From: CAYXZO01 sp964469505
Lineage (GTDB): Bacteria > Fidelibacterota > UBA8477 > JABMPR01
Assembly (NCBI GenBank): GCA_964469505.1
Contig: CAYXZO010000002.1
Location: 1-64,000 of the forward strand
Length of the DNA: 64,000 nucleotides
Direction: 5' to 3'
In this document: one piece after another, positions 19,101 through 26,535 of the stretch
Layout: every line of letters begins with the position of its first letter
Numbering within the stretch: position 1 is the first letter of the stretch
Position numbers and translations under genes: made by a program
The notes under the pieces: generated by a model
What the model saw: the letters and a program-made list of their open reading frames with translations, nothing else
Told to the model about the DNA's origin: nothing
Databases searched by the model: none

Positions 19101-20609
19101 AATACCACCATAAAGCCCCATGTCGATAATGTTGTTGAACATGGTATGGGTATAGAGCTCACTGGGACCAAAAAAGGCCACGGCACCACGTGGTACTCCC
19201 GAAGTTCCCAGCCGTAACCAGGCTTCACCGAAACAGGGATCACCGGGAGCGGCATAATTTCCCCCACCGCAGACAATACTGGTAACCACAGGCAAACGCC
19301 AGCCGTTGTTCAAGGAGCTATACAAATCCTCCGTACCATAATAAGGCCCGGACCAGCCGCCGTAGGAACCAAACCCCCGGTAATTGACGAAATTGACCCC
19401 GTTGTTTATGGCGGTATTTATGAGTGCAGTAGCCTGTTGGTAGGGATAATAGACCGTATCCACCTGGGTGAAGCCGTGCTGCAACAGCTCCTGCCGAACC
19501 CAATTTTTAACCTGTTGGATGCTGGGGGCATAGGAAGCGTTCCCCACCATCAGTGCTCGCCGGTACCAGGTCGAATCACTTACCCAGGGAGTGCTTTCAT
19601 AATGCACGATTTTGTTGATGACCGTGAGCAACTGAGCATAAGAATCCACTGAGAGCCGGCCGACATACATTTCGGGGAACACGTCATCGCCCTCTAACAG
19701 GGTATAAGGCAAGTCGGTGACTTGAGGATCACCCTCGGGGTTGTTGATGTAAAACCCCGGAATACCACGGTCTTCATCACCAATGAGCAATAAATACAAC
19801 GGGCGCGGTTCGTGGGTAGTCCAGTAACTCTGAATAAAGTTCTTTATGCTGTTTCTACCGGATCCAGTCTCGGCAGTTGTGACCACGGTTACCTGGTGAC
19901 CTTTGCGCCGTTTCCAGTCCACCAATTCCTGCAAATAGGGTTCAAAACCGGGAGGAGTAATAATCAGATAAGGGGGTAATGTAGTTGAGAGAGAGTCCTC
20001 AAGCTCTGGTGTCAAGGTCCACTGCGGACTACCTGTCACCAGGTGACTGGGAGTTATGGAAAACCGTAAATGTTTCTTCACGATCACCCGCTGGCGCTGA
20101 TAATCCACCACCGCTATGGGTAAATCAATCACCAGGTAATACTTGCCCAACCAGGTGATTACTTGTGTCCGCGGCCGGCTTGAGGCCCGCCCTCTCAACC
20201 GCAGCCACTGAAATCGGTTTTCAGGGCGTTCGGATTGGCCATCAAAGCCAGCGGAGATTCCGGTTCTCAATTGCGGCCGATGCAATACTACCGAATCACC
20301 GGATCCCTCTTCCCAAACCACCTGAGGCGCTCGAGAATTGCGACAGGGGACGAAAAGCGTCAGTTGTGGTAACATAGGTCCGTCGGGTAGCTGCGTAAAT
20401 GAGAACGGGCCCCCACCAGGACCCGGCTCAAGGGAGAGCAGCGCGTGCCACACCAGGGTATCAGTCGTCCGATTAAAAGTAACTTCCACTTTCAGCGTAT
20501 CATGGCGCGTTTTGAGTGATAGTGAAGGTTTAGGGATATTTTGTGGTAGGGCGGGAGGGGCCAGCAGTGCCGCCCCGATTAAGATCATTCCCCAGAGCGG
20601 GCCCCGCAT
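16134..20609 (-). CDS. Large gingipain-like C25 family protein with C-terminal dockerin-like domain
   Basis: 1491 residues with a signal peptide (MRGPLWGMILIGAALLAPPALPQ). The C25-like region (about residues 220-600) shows YLLLIGDEDRGIPGF, DVFPEMYVGRLSVD, NYRGFGSYGGW and TSIVCGGGNY. The Cys is kept, but no His is present in the NYRG block. Ig-like regions and two NIDO-like modules follow (about 900-1090 and 1200-1370, each with CSNGW or CSNGF and PFWDDL or PWWDDL). The protein ends in two dockerin-like calcium loops (GDVNLDYRINVTDV and ADLNGDDRLDILDA). Unlike its paralogues it lacks the FlgD-like sorting domain, so it may be held at the surface through the dockerin or released. No strong ribosome binding site is seen; it starts seven bases after the preceding stop. 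Confidence 0.85.
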   Translation of the reverse strand: MRGPLWGMILIGAALLAPPALPQNIPKPSLSLKTRHDTLKVEVTFNRTTDTLVWHALLSLEPGPGGGPFSFTQLPDGPMLPQLTLFVPCRNSRAPQVVWEEGSGDSVVLHRPQLRTGISAGFDGQSERPENRFQWLRLRGRASSRPRTQVITWLGKYYLVIDLPIAVVDYQRQRVIVKKHLRFSITPSHLVTGSPQWTLTPELEDSLSTTLPPYLIITPPGFEPYLQELVDWKRRKGHQVTVVTTAETGSGRNSIKNFIQSYWTTHEPRPLYLLLIGDEDRGIPGFYINNPEGDPQVTDLPYTLLEGDDVFPEMYVGRLSVDSYAQLLTVINKIVHYESTPWVSDSTWYRRALMVGNASYAPSIQQVKNWVRQELLQHGFTQVDTVYYPYQQATALINTAINNGVNFVNYRGFGSYGGWSGPYYGTEDLYSSLNNGWRLPVVTSIVCGGGNYAAPGDPCFGEAWLRLGTSGVPRGAVAFFGPSELYTHTMFNNIIDMGLYGGILDGGLHVLGPATWAGKLELWREFHDNAFAPFGQTPEFYFHIYNILGDPGLSLWTAAPRRLQVEVESPIPPGTRNLAIRVTDTTGNPVAKAFVFLYNDTNAQGAYTDASGWAYVAFRPDSESSVHLTVTGDNLLPYEIDLPVLNASNWLQADSIFLARPLRAGHAEFLNLRLQVGSVPLHDLQLEFSSSATFLQFDPVTLNFPFLNPGQLLILPQATRVSCAADIPHGTTTAIAVRAVAGSLDYNWYLPLGIQAPRAELSHPQIVEWSFEPGDSLKLRFELYNTGGDTLPATFLSFQTDSLLSTPETLAVPALPPGSNIELASLSFAIRTRLFPQEPLSLTAAVGNNEFVFPMEIRGGQLMPFAPLPPDEYGYRAFDDDDWGYSERPAYHWLEVDPALGGHGVPLPIVDIQEGADAATAYSIPIPITFYGQTYHEITICSNGWLAMGSQGGRVDFHNRRLPSLLAPPALIAPFWDDLRAPGDAVFAYLSSDSSRFVVEWSRLHNAASLDTLSFQVVFLLDEETPTGDTPFLFQYRRIADTDSWQNFATIGIQGPQRRRGVQLSYNHILSPAMSPLRAGKAIKFTTGRGVRAAPPRLEWPGASFTYQLNPWSETRDSLLLHNGGQTPLVYVIQRADLDAPRLDPGPLPEQRTKEAPDEILFVHRRPAEQGDTYGYTWKGSWEPGGPVYQWIDIAEPANYVSYPGDPDDIAIGPFELGFPFPFYDSLFSRLNICSNGFVEFLTRDAPWRNQPLPYPLAPPAMIAPWWDDLNLDSGTQGSIYFWTNQEDSAVVSFINMPKWGTSQHYTFQVLLTADGNILFQYQHLDEPRTSATVGMQNATRDRGFAVVYNGASMINDQTAVRIQRPYRWFRAGQWTGLIPPDSTAYFTFTLNSDGLATGTYSMPLKLLTNAVNVPDTSFTIQLQVVEGVHPVGDVNLDYRINVTDVTLLLEFILLEESPEPEQFSVADLNGDDRLDILDAVLLVEQILEGI

Positions 20610-20616
20610 GGGGAGA

Positions 20617-21711
20617 TCAGCGCTCCAGTAGCTGATAAATCTTCACGCCGCGCCGGGTGGCGGCAAAGTAGCGATCACCGGAAACCACCCCCCGGTAGAT
20701 ATAACCCGTTTCCAGATATCCATCCAATCGGGGCTGAGCCGGGTCCGAAATATCCACTATGTACAATGAATTTTCTCCACAAGCCACCAGGGCAAATTGT
20801 TGCCATACTGCAATGTGTTTGGCCCACCCCCGTAAAGCTATGTTGCTGAGCCAGGTTAATTGATCTCCACTCACCGAGTAAACTTCCACCCCGGCCCAAT
20901 TGTCGGCCACCAGTAGGAACTCACCCGCAAACTCGGCTTCCAGAGCTTCTCCCGGAGTATCCGCCTGAGCCAATAACTCCAGGCTATCGGTATGAACACG
21001 GTATAATGCAATGCCCAGTTCGCCCATGGTAACCGCCAGCAGCGAATCCTTGAGAGCTAATCCAACTATGTGCCCTTGAACCAATTTAACCCCTTGAGGC
21101 TGCCAATAGTTGACTTGAAAGACCGGTTCATATTTCAGGTCCAGCTGGATCTTCTTCAACCCGTCACCCCAGTCTCCATCGGCGACAAACACCGTCAGGC
21201 TACCTAGCGTGTCACCGCTGATTACCGCCAGGTCTTTGCAATTGGCGTCAGAAAACTGGAGGGGATCCAGAGAATAGACCCACGGATCGGAATAGTAAGT
21301 CGAGTCAATAGTCGTCAAAGAATTATTAAGGAACCGGTAATGCACCGTTTTGCGGTCCGCTACCATCAGTAATCTTTGGCTGGGAACAGTTAAGATGTAC
21401 TGGGCCACATCACCGGTTAGCGGATCTTGGTAAGTTTCTTGATAGCTGCCCCCATTTCTGGACCAGATCTCAACTCCCGCCAGTGAGGCTGCCACATAAA
21501 CTTGCTCTCCCACCACAGATACGTCTCTGGCAAAGCCAACCGTGGAGAGACTATCTTCCAGAACCAGCAGCAAATTACCACTAGTACTCAAGCGACCGGG
21601 ATTCAAGCAGCTATTCAGCAACAGAACCAACAGCAGCAGTAATACATGCTTCCAATCAACATAAATCCATCTGATTTTATCTACGGGTGAGTAATCTTTT
21701 TTGTTCATCAT
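20617..21711 (-). CDS. LVIVD-repeat beta-propeller lipoprotein
   Basis: About 364 residues from the ATG at 21711, which overlaps the preceding TGA by four bases (ATGA). A basic N-terminus is followed by a hydrophobic stretch and a lipobox, LLNSC, with Cys35 as the lipidated residue. The remainder consists of repeats of the type AGVEIWS, LGIALYRV, AGVEVYSVSGDQLTWLS and NSLYIVDISDPAQPRL, matching the LVIVD repeat that forms propeller blades. It is probably anchored in the outer membrane by its lipid. Function is unknown. Its position directly after the barrel gene suggests it acts with that protein. Confidence 0.82.
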   Translation of the reverse strand: MMNKKDYSPVDKIRWIYVDWKHVLLLLLVLLLNSCLNPGRLSTSGNLLLVLEDSLSTVGFARDVSVVGEQVYVAASLAGVEIWSRNGGSYQETYQDPLTGDVAQYILTVPSQRLLMVADRKTVHYRFLNNSLTTIDSTYYSDPWVYSLDPLQFSDANCKDLAVISGDTLGSLTVFVADGDWGDGLKKIQLDLKYEPVFQVNYWQPQGVKLVQGHIVGLALKDSLLAVTMGELGIALYRVHTDSLELLAQADTPGEALEAEFAGEFLLVADNWAGVEVYSVSGDQLTWLSNIALRGWAKHIAVWQQFALVACGENSLYIVDISDPAQPRLDGYLETGYIYRGVVSGDRYFAATRRGVKIYQLLER

Positions 21712-22775
21712 AGATACATATCCCAGATAAAGTTGTACTCCAAGCGAAGCCCTCCCCACCAGCGCGTGAAGGACTTAAGTTCTTCAGCTAAAGGGTAGGC
21801 CGAGAAAACCCGCCTTTGCCGCCGGCCCCAATAAGGTTCGAGACTCAAATTAGGCCCTAGGCTCCAACGGGTAAAAATCTCCAATCGCCATTCCTGCTGA
21901 TAACGCCCCGCATGAATGGGATCCACCGCGTTATCACTGCGGTAGCGACGTTCCTGCCAATATCCATTTATCGTCAACGGCCACACTACCCTGGGGGGCC
22001 TCAACGTAAAACTGAAATTGGTCTTAAGATACCAGTAACTGCGATCAATGTCGTCCAGATGATTAGCATTAAATGTTCTACCCAGGTGAGAAACCAAGCG
22101 CCACCGGCAGCTTCTCAGCTTGCCGTTAAACCCGGTGAATACTTCCGCACTCTGTAAATTGAAGCGACTAAAAACGGCATTATATACCTCCCGACCGACT
22201 TCAACCCCCCATTGTGACTCTACGCGTCGCTCAAACGGGAAACGCAGTTCGATGCTTCCCGTTTCGCGATTATAGTAGCATTCCTCCCTGGCCCCGGTGG
22301 GCAACAAGGGGAATTGAGCCAAATAACCTCTGGTAAAAAGGTCGGGCAACTGGTCGTAGCGCACCACTAATCGCCGGTGACGCCCAAACCATTGATCCAG
22401 GCGCACCGTAAACGTATGGTAATTTCGCTGGGGAATTTGTTGAAAAAAATGCTGCACAGCGCTTACTCGCAGCCGGGTAGTGTGTCCCCGCCATAACCTC
22501 AGTCGATATGTCAAACTCAATGTCAGTTGTTGTTCCCAGCTGTCGCGATAGGTGACTCCCGGCAGGTAATCTGGTTCGTACCGCAGCCGTGCTTCCTCCG
22601 CAGGGGCCAAATTCAGTGGGTTGTGATGAAACGCCGAAGCCAGGCCAAAGGAAAACTCCAGGGGAGCCATGAATTTGCTCACAACCGAAGTCGCCCCCGA
22701 CAGGTCCTGGCCAGGCCCTAAACCTAAGCCAAGACTCAGGCAAAAGATCGCCCATTTATTTTTGTTTTTTGCCAC
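21708..22775 (-). CDS. Predicted outer-membrane beta-barrel linked to the pgs genes
   Basis: About 355 residues. I favour a GTG start at 22775, which gives a basic end (VAKNKNK), a hydrophobic signal core (WAIFCLSLGLGLG) and a short overlap with the upstream gene. A TTG at 22808 is possible. The mature protein is built of alternating polar and aromatic or hydrophobic residues in many predicted strands (LTLSLTYRLRLWRG, TRLRVSAVQHFF, WRLEIFTRWSLG) and ends in LRLEYNFIWDMYL, a terminal strand typical of outer-membrane barrels. It has no recognised family. Lying directly after pgsB-pgsC-pgsW and the periplasmic tandem-domain gene, it is a candidate outer-membrane exit or anchor for the polymer; this role is inference. 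Confidence 0.72.
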   Translation of the reverse strand: MAKNKNKWAIFCLSLGLGLGPGQDLSGATSVVSKFMAPLEFSFGLASAFHHNPLNLAPAEEARLRYEPDYLPGVTYRDSWEQQLTLSLTYRLRLWRGHTTRLRVSAVQHFFQQIPQRNYHTFTVRLDQWFGRHRRLVVRYDQLPDLFTRGYLAQFPLLPTGAREECYYNRETGSIELRFPFERRVESQWGVEVGREVYNAVFSRFNLQSAEVFTGFNGKLRSCRWRLVSHLGRTFNANHLDDIDRSYWYLKTNFSFTLRPPRVVWPLTINGYWQERRYRSDNAVDPIHAGRYQQEWRLEIFTRWSLGPNLSLEPYWGRRQRRVFSAYPLAEELKSFTRWWGGLRLEYNFIWDMYL

Positions 22776-23646
22776 GGGACGAAGTCGTCTCCTCGAAAAA
22801 GCGCACAAAAACCTGCCGGTTGGAGTCCAGCAGAGAGATTTTTAAACGATGGGAACCGGATTTCAGTTGAAGGCGGCAGGTGCGCCATTTCCCGGGGACC
22901 AATTCTTCGTGTCCTTCCACCGTAGCTGTGTCGGAACTGGTGGTAGAGTAATGGTAAGTCCCCACCAATCGTCCATTGTCCCTTATCTGCAGGCGATAAT
23001 CCTGAGCTCCATTCATCCAGTATTCTAGCGCTAGGCGACTGAGCAATTCGATGGTTTTAGGGCCTTCCACTTCCAACAAAAGCGGTTTTTCGGGAGTGAC
23101 TTTGAAATACGGCAGTCTCTTCTGACCAATAAGTATGTAGGCCGTATCAGCTGGCGCTAAAATCTGCGCTTTGAGTCGGCGCCGAGACTTTTTCCCTTGG
23201 CTGTGTTTGACAAGTCGGAACAATAAGGGACCTGGGCTCTCTTTACGTCGCACTCGGATGGTATGTACTCCATCTCCAACCTGAAAGTAGTCCAGGGAAG
23301 CTCTGGTGTACCGATGATTGGGATGCTGAGAGGATCGAATCCCTGAAAGTCGGGTCTGATGTTTGATCTGACGGGGGGGTGATTGATCAACAGTCACTTC
23401 AAAACTGTAAGACACCTCTGAATCGCCTTTGCGGGACAATGCCACCGCCCGTGAGTACAGCTTCAGGGTAGCTGGTCCGTGAACTTGATAAACCAGCTCC
23501 TTGTTTTTCGTAAAATGGTAAATCCGGCGCTTGCCTTGGATGAGCAGTATTTCCCGGGACTGGCGGGGTTCCTGAGGTTTAATCACCTGACCCCATAGAA
23601 TCAGGGGAGCCAGAACCCATAAAAGCACCGCCTTATAAGTAGCCAT
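22756..23646 (-). CDS. Periplasmic protein of two tandem beta-sandwich domains
   Basis: About 296 residues from the ATG at 23646, which has GGAGG six bases upstream and overlaps pgsW by 14 bases. A signal peptide (MATYKAVLLWVLAPLILWGQ) precedes two related domains of about 120 residues. The first runs from KRRIYHFTKNKELVYQVHGP and the second from QKRLPYFKVTPEKPLLLEVE. Each has the sequence pattern hydrophobic strand, GP(A/K)T(L/I)(K/E)L.SR, then Y.(F/L)..(V/I)D and a late turn (GVHTIRVR; GSHRLKIS). The pI looks high because Lys and Arg are abundant, which would suit binding an acidic polymer such as poly-gamma-glutamate. No known family is recognised. Confidence 0.75.
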   Translation of the reverse strand: MATYKAVLLWVLAPLILWGQVIKPQEPRQSREILLIQGKRRIYHFTKNKELVYQVHGPATLKLYSRAVALSRKGDSEVSYSFEVTVDQSPPRQIKHQTRLSGIRSSQHPNHRYTRASLDYFQVGDGVHTIRVRRKESPGPLLFRLVKHSQGKKSRRRLKAQILAPADTAYILIGQKRLPYFKVTPEKPLLLEVEGPKTIELLSRLALEYWMNGAQDYRLQIRDNGRLVGTYHYSTTSSDTATVEGHEELVPGKWRTCRLQLKSGSHRLKISLLDSNRQVFVRFFEETTSSRGKKQK

Positions 23647-24751
23647 CAATTTCCTCCGGCCGGTATGAAAGTCGGATGTGATAACGGCTGTAGAGAGCCA
23701 CGCCCACTACCATGGTTAGGATAAAAGCTAAACCAAGGCTCACCGCCGTCAGGTTATAACGCTCCTCAGCAAAAAGGGGGCCTACACCCGGTGGGGGCGA
23801 AGGCACCGCGGCATAGGGGTAGTTGAACTGCTTAAACAGTCTCTTAATGTTCAGCAAATGGATTACTGGAATTCCCCTGCTTCCCAGACGGTGAATCAAT
23901 CCGCGTCCAGGTAATTCCTGGAGATCCCGCACTGTCAGCAATCCCGGTTTTAATAGACGGGCCGGTTGAGCACCTCCCAGAGCGGCAGCCCCCCCACCCA
24001 CATTTACGTATGCCCGATAATTTTTAAGCGGGGTAAAAGATTCCAGTAATGCCAATCGCTTACGAATTATTTCATTCAAGGACTTGGCTTCTAAAAGAGG
24101 GACCTGGTTGCGCTTTGCCGCTTGTCTCAACAAACGGCGGCCTTTAGGACTTAGACGGCGGCCAATATCACCCCCACCCCCCAGGGTCGCCGCCCGGCTA
24201 TGATAATCCACTACTCCACTGTCACGAAGAACCCGCTCCATATCCAGCCAGGTAAAATTCTCGTCATTAGCTCCCCACTGGGAAGCTCCCAGGGAGGTTA
24301 CGATAATGGGCACCAGATCCATTTCATAAGCCGCGCAATAAACCGCTAGGTTAGCTCCCGGCATGGAGCCGGTTAAAGTGACCACAATCGTGTCTCCAGC
24401 TTTTACCCCCGTTCGAAGGAGGAGATCCACCACCATCGCCGCCATGTTGGGGTCCAGCACGGAGATTTTCGCGTCTAAATCCCCCTGATCAGTGGTAATA
24501 AGGCTGTACTGGTGCCCAATTAGTCCTGTCTCATTGGGATCGTTGACCGGATCTACCATTACCGCCTGCTGCAAATGGTAATTCTTCAGGACCTCCAAAG
24601 CCCGGGCCATGCGCTTGACGGCCCTTATTTTTACTTCATAGCCAGGAGCTTTGCGTTCCACCCGTAAAGCACTAGTTCCATAAAAAACAATGGCGGTAAC
24701 GATGGCCATGACCACCAGGACCTCGGTGCGCTGGAGGGCGGGTCTATACAA
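23633..24751 (-). CDS. pgsW: Poly-gamma-glutamate system protein PgsW
   Basis: 372 residues with a membrane segment near each end (about residues 12-30 and 340-360) and a large periplasmic part. The blocks DTIVVTLTGSMPGANLAVYCAAYEMDLVPIIVTSLGASQWGAN (read as two adjacent motifs, TLTGSMPGAN and TSLGASQWG) and GGGGDIGRRLSPKGR match the family described as poly-gamma-glutamate system protein, found beside pgsB and pgsC in FCB and spirochaete genomes. Its precise biochemical role is not established. It overlaps pgsC by eight bases. The usual Gram-positive partners PgsA/CapA and PgsE are absent here, so PgsW may supply their function in this lineage. Confidence 0.88.
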   Translation of the reverse strand: MYRPALQRTEVLVVMAIVTAIVFYGTSALRVERKAPGYEVKIRAVKRMARALEVLKNYHLQQAVMVDPVNDPNETGLIGHQYSLITTDQGDLDAKISVLDPNMAAMVVDLLLRTGVKAGDTIVVTLTGSMPGANLAVYCAAYEMDLVPIIVTSLGASQWGANDENFTWLDMERVLRDSGVVDYHSRAATLGGGGDIGRRLSPKGRRLLRQAAKRNQVPLLEAKSLNEIIRKRLALLESFTPLKNYRAYVNVGGGAAALGGAQPARLLKPGLLTVRDLQELPGRGLIHRLGSRGIPVIHLLNIKRLFKQFNYPYAAVPSPPPGVGPLFAEERYNLTAVSLGLAFILTMVVGVALYSRYHIRLSYRPEEIDGYL

Positions 24752-25193
24752 AAATCTTTCCTCCCTCCACTAACATCAGCACCATCTGGACGATAGCGGC
24801 GGCAATAAACAACATGCTCAAGGTACGCAATACGCCCTGGCGATCCATCCAGCTGGCAATTAAACCGGGGATTATATACCCGATGGAAGTTAGGTCTACT
24901 CCTGCCAGTGCTGGCATTTGTCCTAAATAGTTCCGGAAAACAAATCCGAAGATGAAACCCAGCAGCAGCGCTAACACCAGTCGCCGGCGCCCATAAATCA
25001 AAAGCCATCGGGCCAGAGACTTTATCACCAAATAGACTAGTAAAGCAGCCAGAAAAGTGGCCACTACTCGTGACGGGTAATGGAGATTGAGGGCAATATA
25101 CCCCGGCACAACTATACCCCCGGCCGCTACTCCGTATCCCTCAGCAAAGGCCAGGGAGAGCACAATCCCTAATCCGACCGCCAGTTCAATCAT
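24744..25193 (-). CDS. pgsC: Poly-gamma-glutamate biosynthesis membrane protein PgsC/CapC
   Basis: 149 residues, the usual length of PgsC/CapC, with about five membrane helices. Characteristic segments are AEGYGVAAGGIVVPGYIAL near the N-terminus and DLTSIGYIIPGLIASWMDRQGV in the C-terminal half. In Bacillus, PgsC forms the membrane part of the synthase with PgsB and is needed for polymerisation and export of poly-gamma-glutamate across the inner membrane. The start overlaps the pgsB stop by four bases (ATGA), consistent with equal production of the two subunits. The identity is secure from length, order and motifs. Confidence 0.93.
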   Translation of the reverse strand: MIELAVGLGIVLSLAFAEGYGVAAGGIVVPGYIALNLHYPSRVVATFLAALLVYLVIKSLARWLLIYGRRRLVLALLLGFIFGFVFRNYLGQMPALAGVDLTSIGYIIPGLIASWMDRQGVLRTLSMLFIAAAIVQMVLMLVEGGKIFV

Positions 25194-26368
25194 GCTGCCT
25201 GGTGCTGCTCCAACTTTTCCAATAAGGCAAAACCACGCCCCACGATATTTCCCATCCCAAACACTAACGTGTGGGGCGGGAGCTGACGGAGGGTTTTCAC
25301 CACTTCCTCAGGCTGTGATTCCTCCGGGAAAAGATACAGGTTGGCGCCGAATTGCTTTTCCAATTCTTTCCTTAATTTCGCGGAGGCTTCTCCAATGTAA
25401 ATCAATCGCTGCGGACGAATGGCGTCGGTTACCAGCTCCAGTAATTGCCTGGTGCGGGAGCGTCTATCAGTGCGCGTGTTGAGTAAAACCGCGATATGGT
25501 GAGGATCGAAATCGGGGCGGGAAGTAACCAGCTCCCAAATCTGAGCTGTAGATTGGGGATCATTAGCGGCGAAGGCATTCGCGAAGTACAAAGGTTCACC
25601 CGTAAGTGAAGTGAATCGCATGATGCGTAGGGCACCCGGATCCGGAGCCATCTTCCGCATTCCTTCCAGGGCTTGCTCCGCGTCAACCCCTAAATGGGTA
25701 CACACGGCCAGCGCCAAAGCCACATTGTCCCGATGTTCCAAATAGGTGAAATCTCTTAAAACTTCTTCAGGCAATTCAGCGGGATCGACCAGGTGGAAAG
25801 AAGTTCCTCTTTGGTCTGCAATGCGGCGGTATAAATCGGCGAAATGCTTTTCGGTAGTAAAAAAATGCCCCCGACGAGGGATGGTATTGGCAAGGCTGCG
25901 GGCGATCTGCTCCAGGGTGGGGCCCATTTCTTCCAGGTGGTCCGGCCGTACATTGGTAATAACCCCATGAGTGGCTCGGATCATTTGATGCTCCGTTATC
26001 CACTGGTAAGCAGGTTGAACCGCCATGCATTCCATGACCACCGCCTGGGGATAGAACCGTCCGAAATACCGCAGGAAACGCGTTTGCTCTCCAATTCCCG
26101 CTCCTCCAAGGCGCTGAATGGGATGATCCTTTCCCAGGAGGTCAATTATTCGGGGTTGAGAGCCGGTGGTTTTAGCCCAGGTTGCCATACCTCCGGCTCT
26201 AAGTCCGGCGGCAATCAGTCTGGTTACACTTGATTTCCCACGAGTTCCATTCACATGAATTCGATAAGGTATCCGTCTTACGGCCCGATCTAGTTCTACC
26301 CGCTCCCAGCCCAGCCAGGTTAACATCCCGCCCAGCAATACCCCCAGGCCAACTAACGGATCAGTCAT
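25190..26368 (-). CDS. pgsB: Poly-gamma-glutamate synthase PgsB/CapB
   Basis: 392 residues from the ATG at 26368, which follows GGGAG by eight bases; family length is about 393. One N-terminal membrane helix precedes a Mur-ligase-like catalytic domain with the ATP-binding loop HVNGTRGKSSVTRL, and the family blocks MECMAVQPAYQW, NVRPDHLEEMG and FANAFAANDPQST. PgsB ligates glutamate residues through the gamma-carboxyl group using ATP, at the cytoplasmic face of the membrane together with PgsC. It is the first gene of the long minus-strand run. Whether the polymer is a capsule, a secreted product or an anchor for surface proteins cannot be told from sequence. Confidence 0.94.
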   Translation of the reverse strand: MTDPLVGLGVLLGGMLTWLGWERVELDRAVRRIPYRIHVNGTRGKSSVTRLIAAGLRAGGMATWAKTTGSQPRIIDLLGKDHPIQRLGGAGIGEQTRFLRYFGRFYPQAVVMECMAVQPAYQWITEHQMIRATHGVITNVRPDHLEEMGPTLEQIARSLANTIPRRGHFFTTEKHFADLYRRIADQRGTSFHLVDPAELPEEVLRDFTYLEHRDNVALALAVCTHLGVDAEQALEGMRKMAPDPGALRIMRFTSLTGEPLYFANAFAANDPQSTAQIWELVTSRPDFDPHHIAVLLNTRTDRRSRTRQLLELVTDAIRPQRLIYIGEASAKLRKELEKQFGANLYLFPEESQPEEVVKTLRQLPPHTLVFGMGNIVGRGFALLEKLEQHQAA

Positions 26369-26411
26369 GTTATTTGCTCCCTTCCCGGCCTCCAGCGGTT
26401 TAGCTGCCGGA

Positions 26412-26439
26412 AATATACGCACCCGAGTCAGGGAATTAA
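26412..26439 (-). promoter_or_regulatory. Possible promoter of the pgs-led gene run
   Basis: On the minus strand TTAATT (26434-26439) and TATATT (26412-26417) are separated by 16 bases and lie about 45 bases before the pgsB start. The -10 is good and the -35 poor. It is the only reasonable sigma70-like candidate I see between the cytochrome terminator and pgsB. Confidence 0.3.
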
Positions 26440-26484
26440 GTCGTAATCAAATGCCCCCTATGAAGTCATTAAAATGTATTAAAT

Positions 26485-26510
26485 AGCGGGGCGCACTTTG
26501 GCGCCCCGCT
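26485..26510 (-). terminator. Hairpin terminator after the cytochrome c gene
   Basis: A perfect ten-base inverted repeat, AGCGGGGCGC and GCGCCCCGCT, with a six-base loop, lies 26 bases past the stop of the cytochrome gene. On the minus strand it is followed by ATTTAATACATTTTAAT, AT-rich but not a pure T run. It should separate cytochrome transcription from pgsB. Confidence 0.75.
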
Positions 26511-26535
26511 CACAAAGCATTCTTGTGGACCGGTT

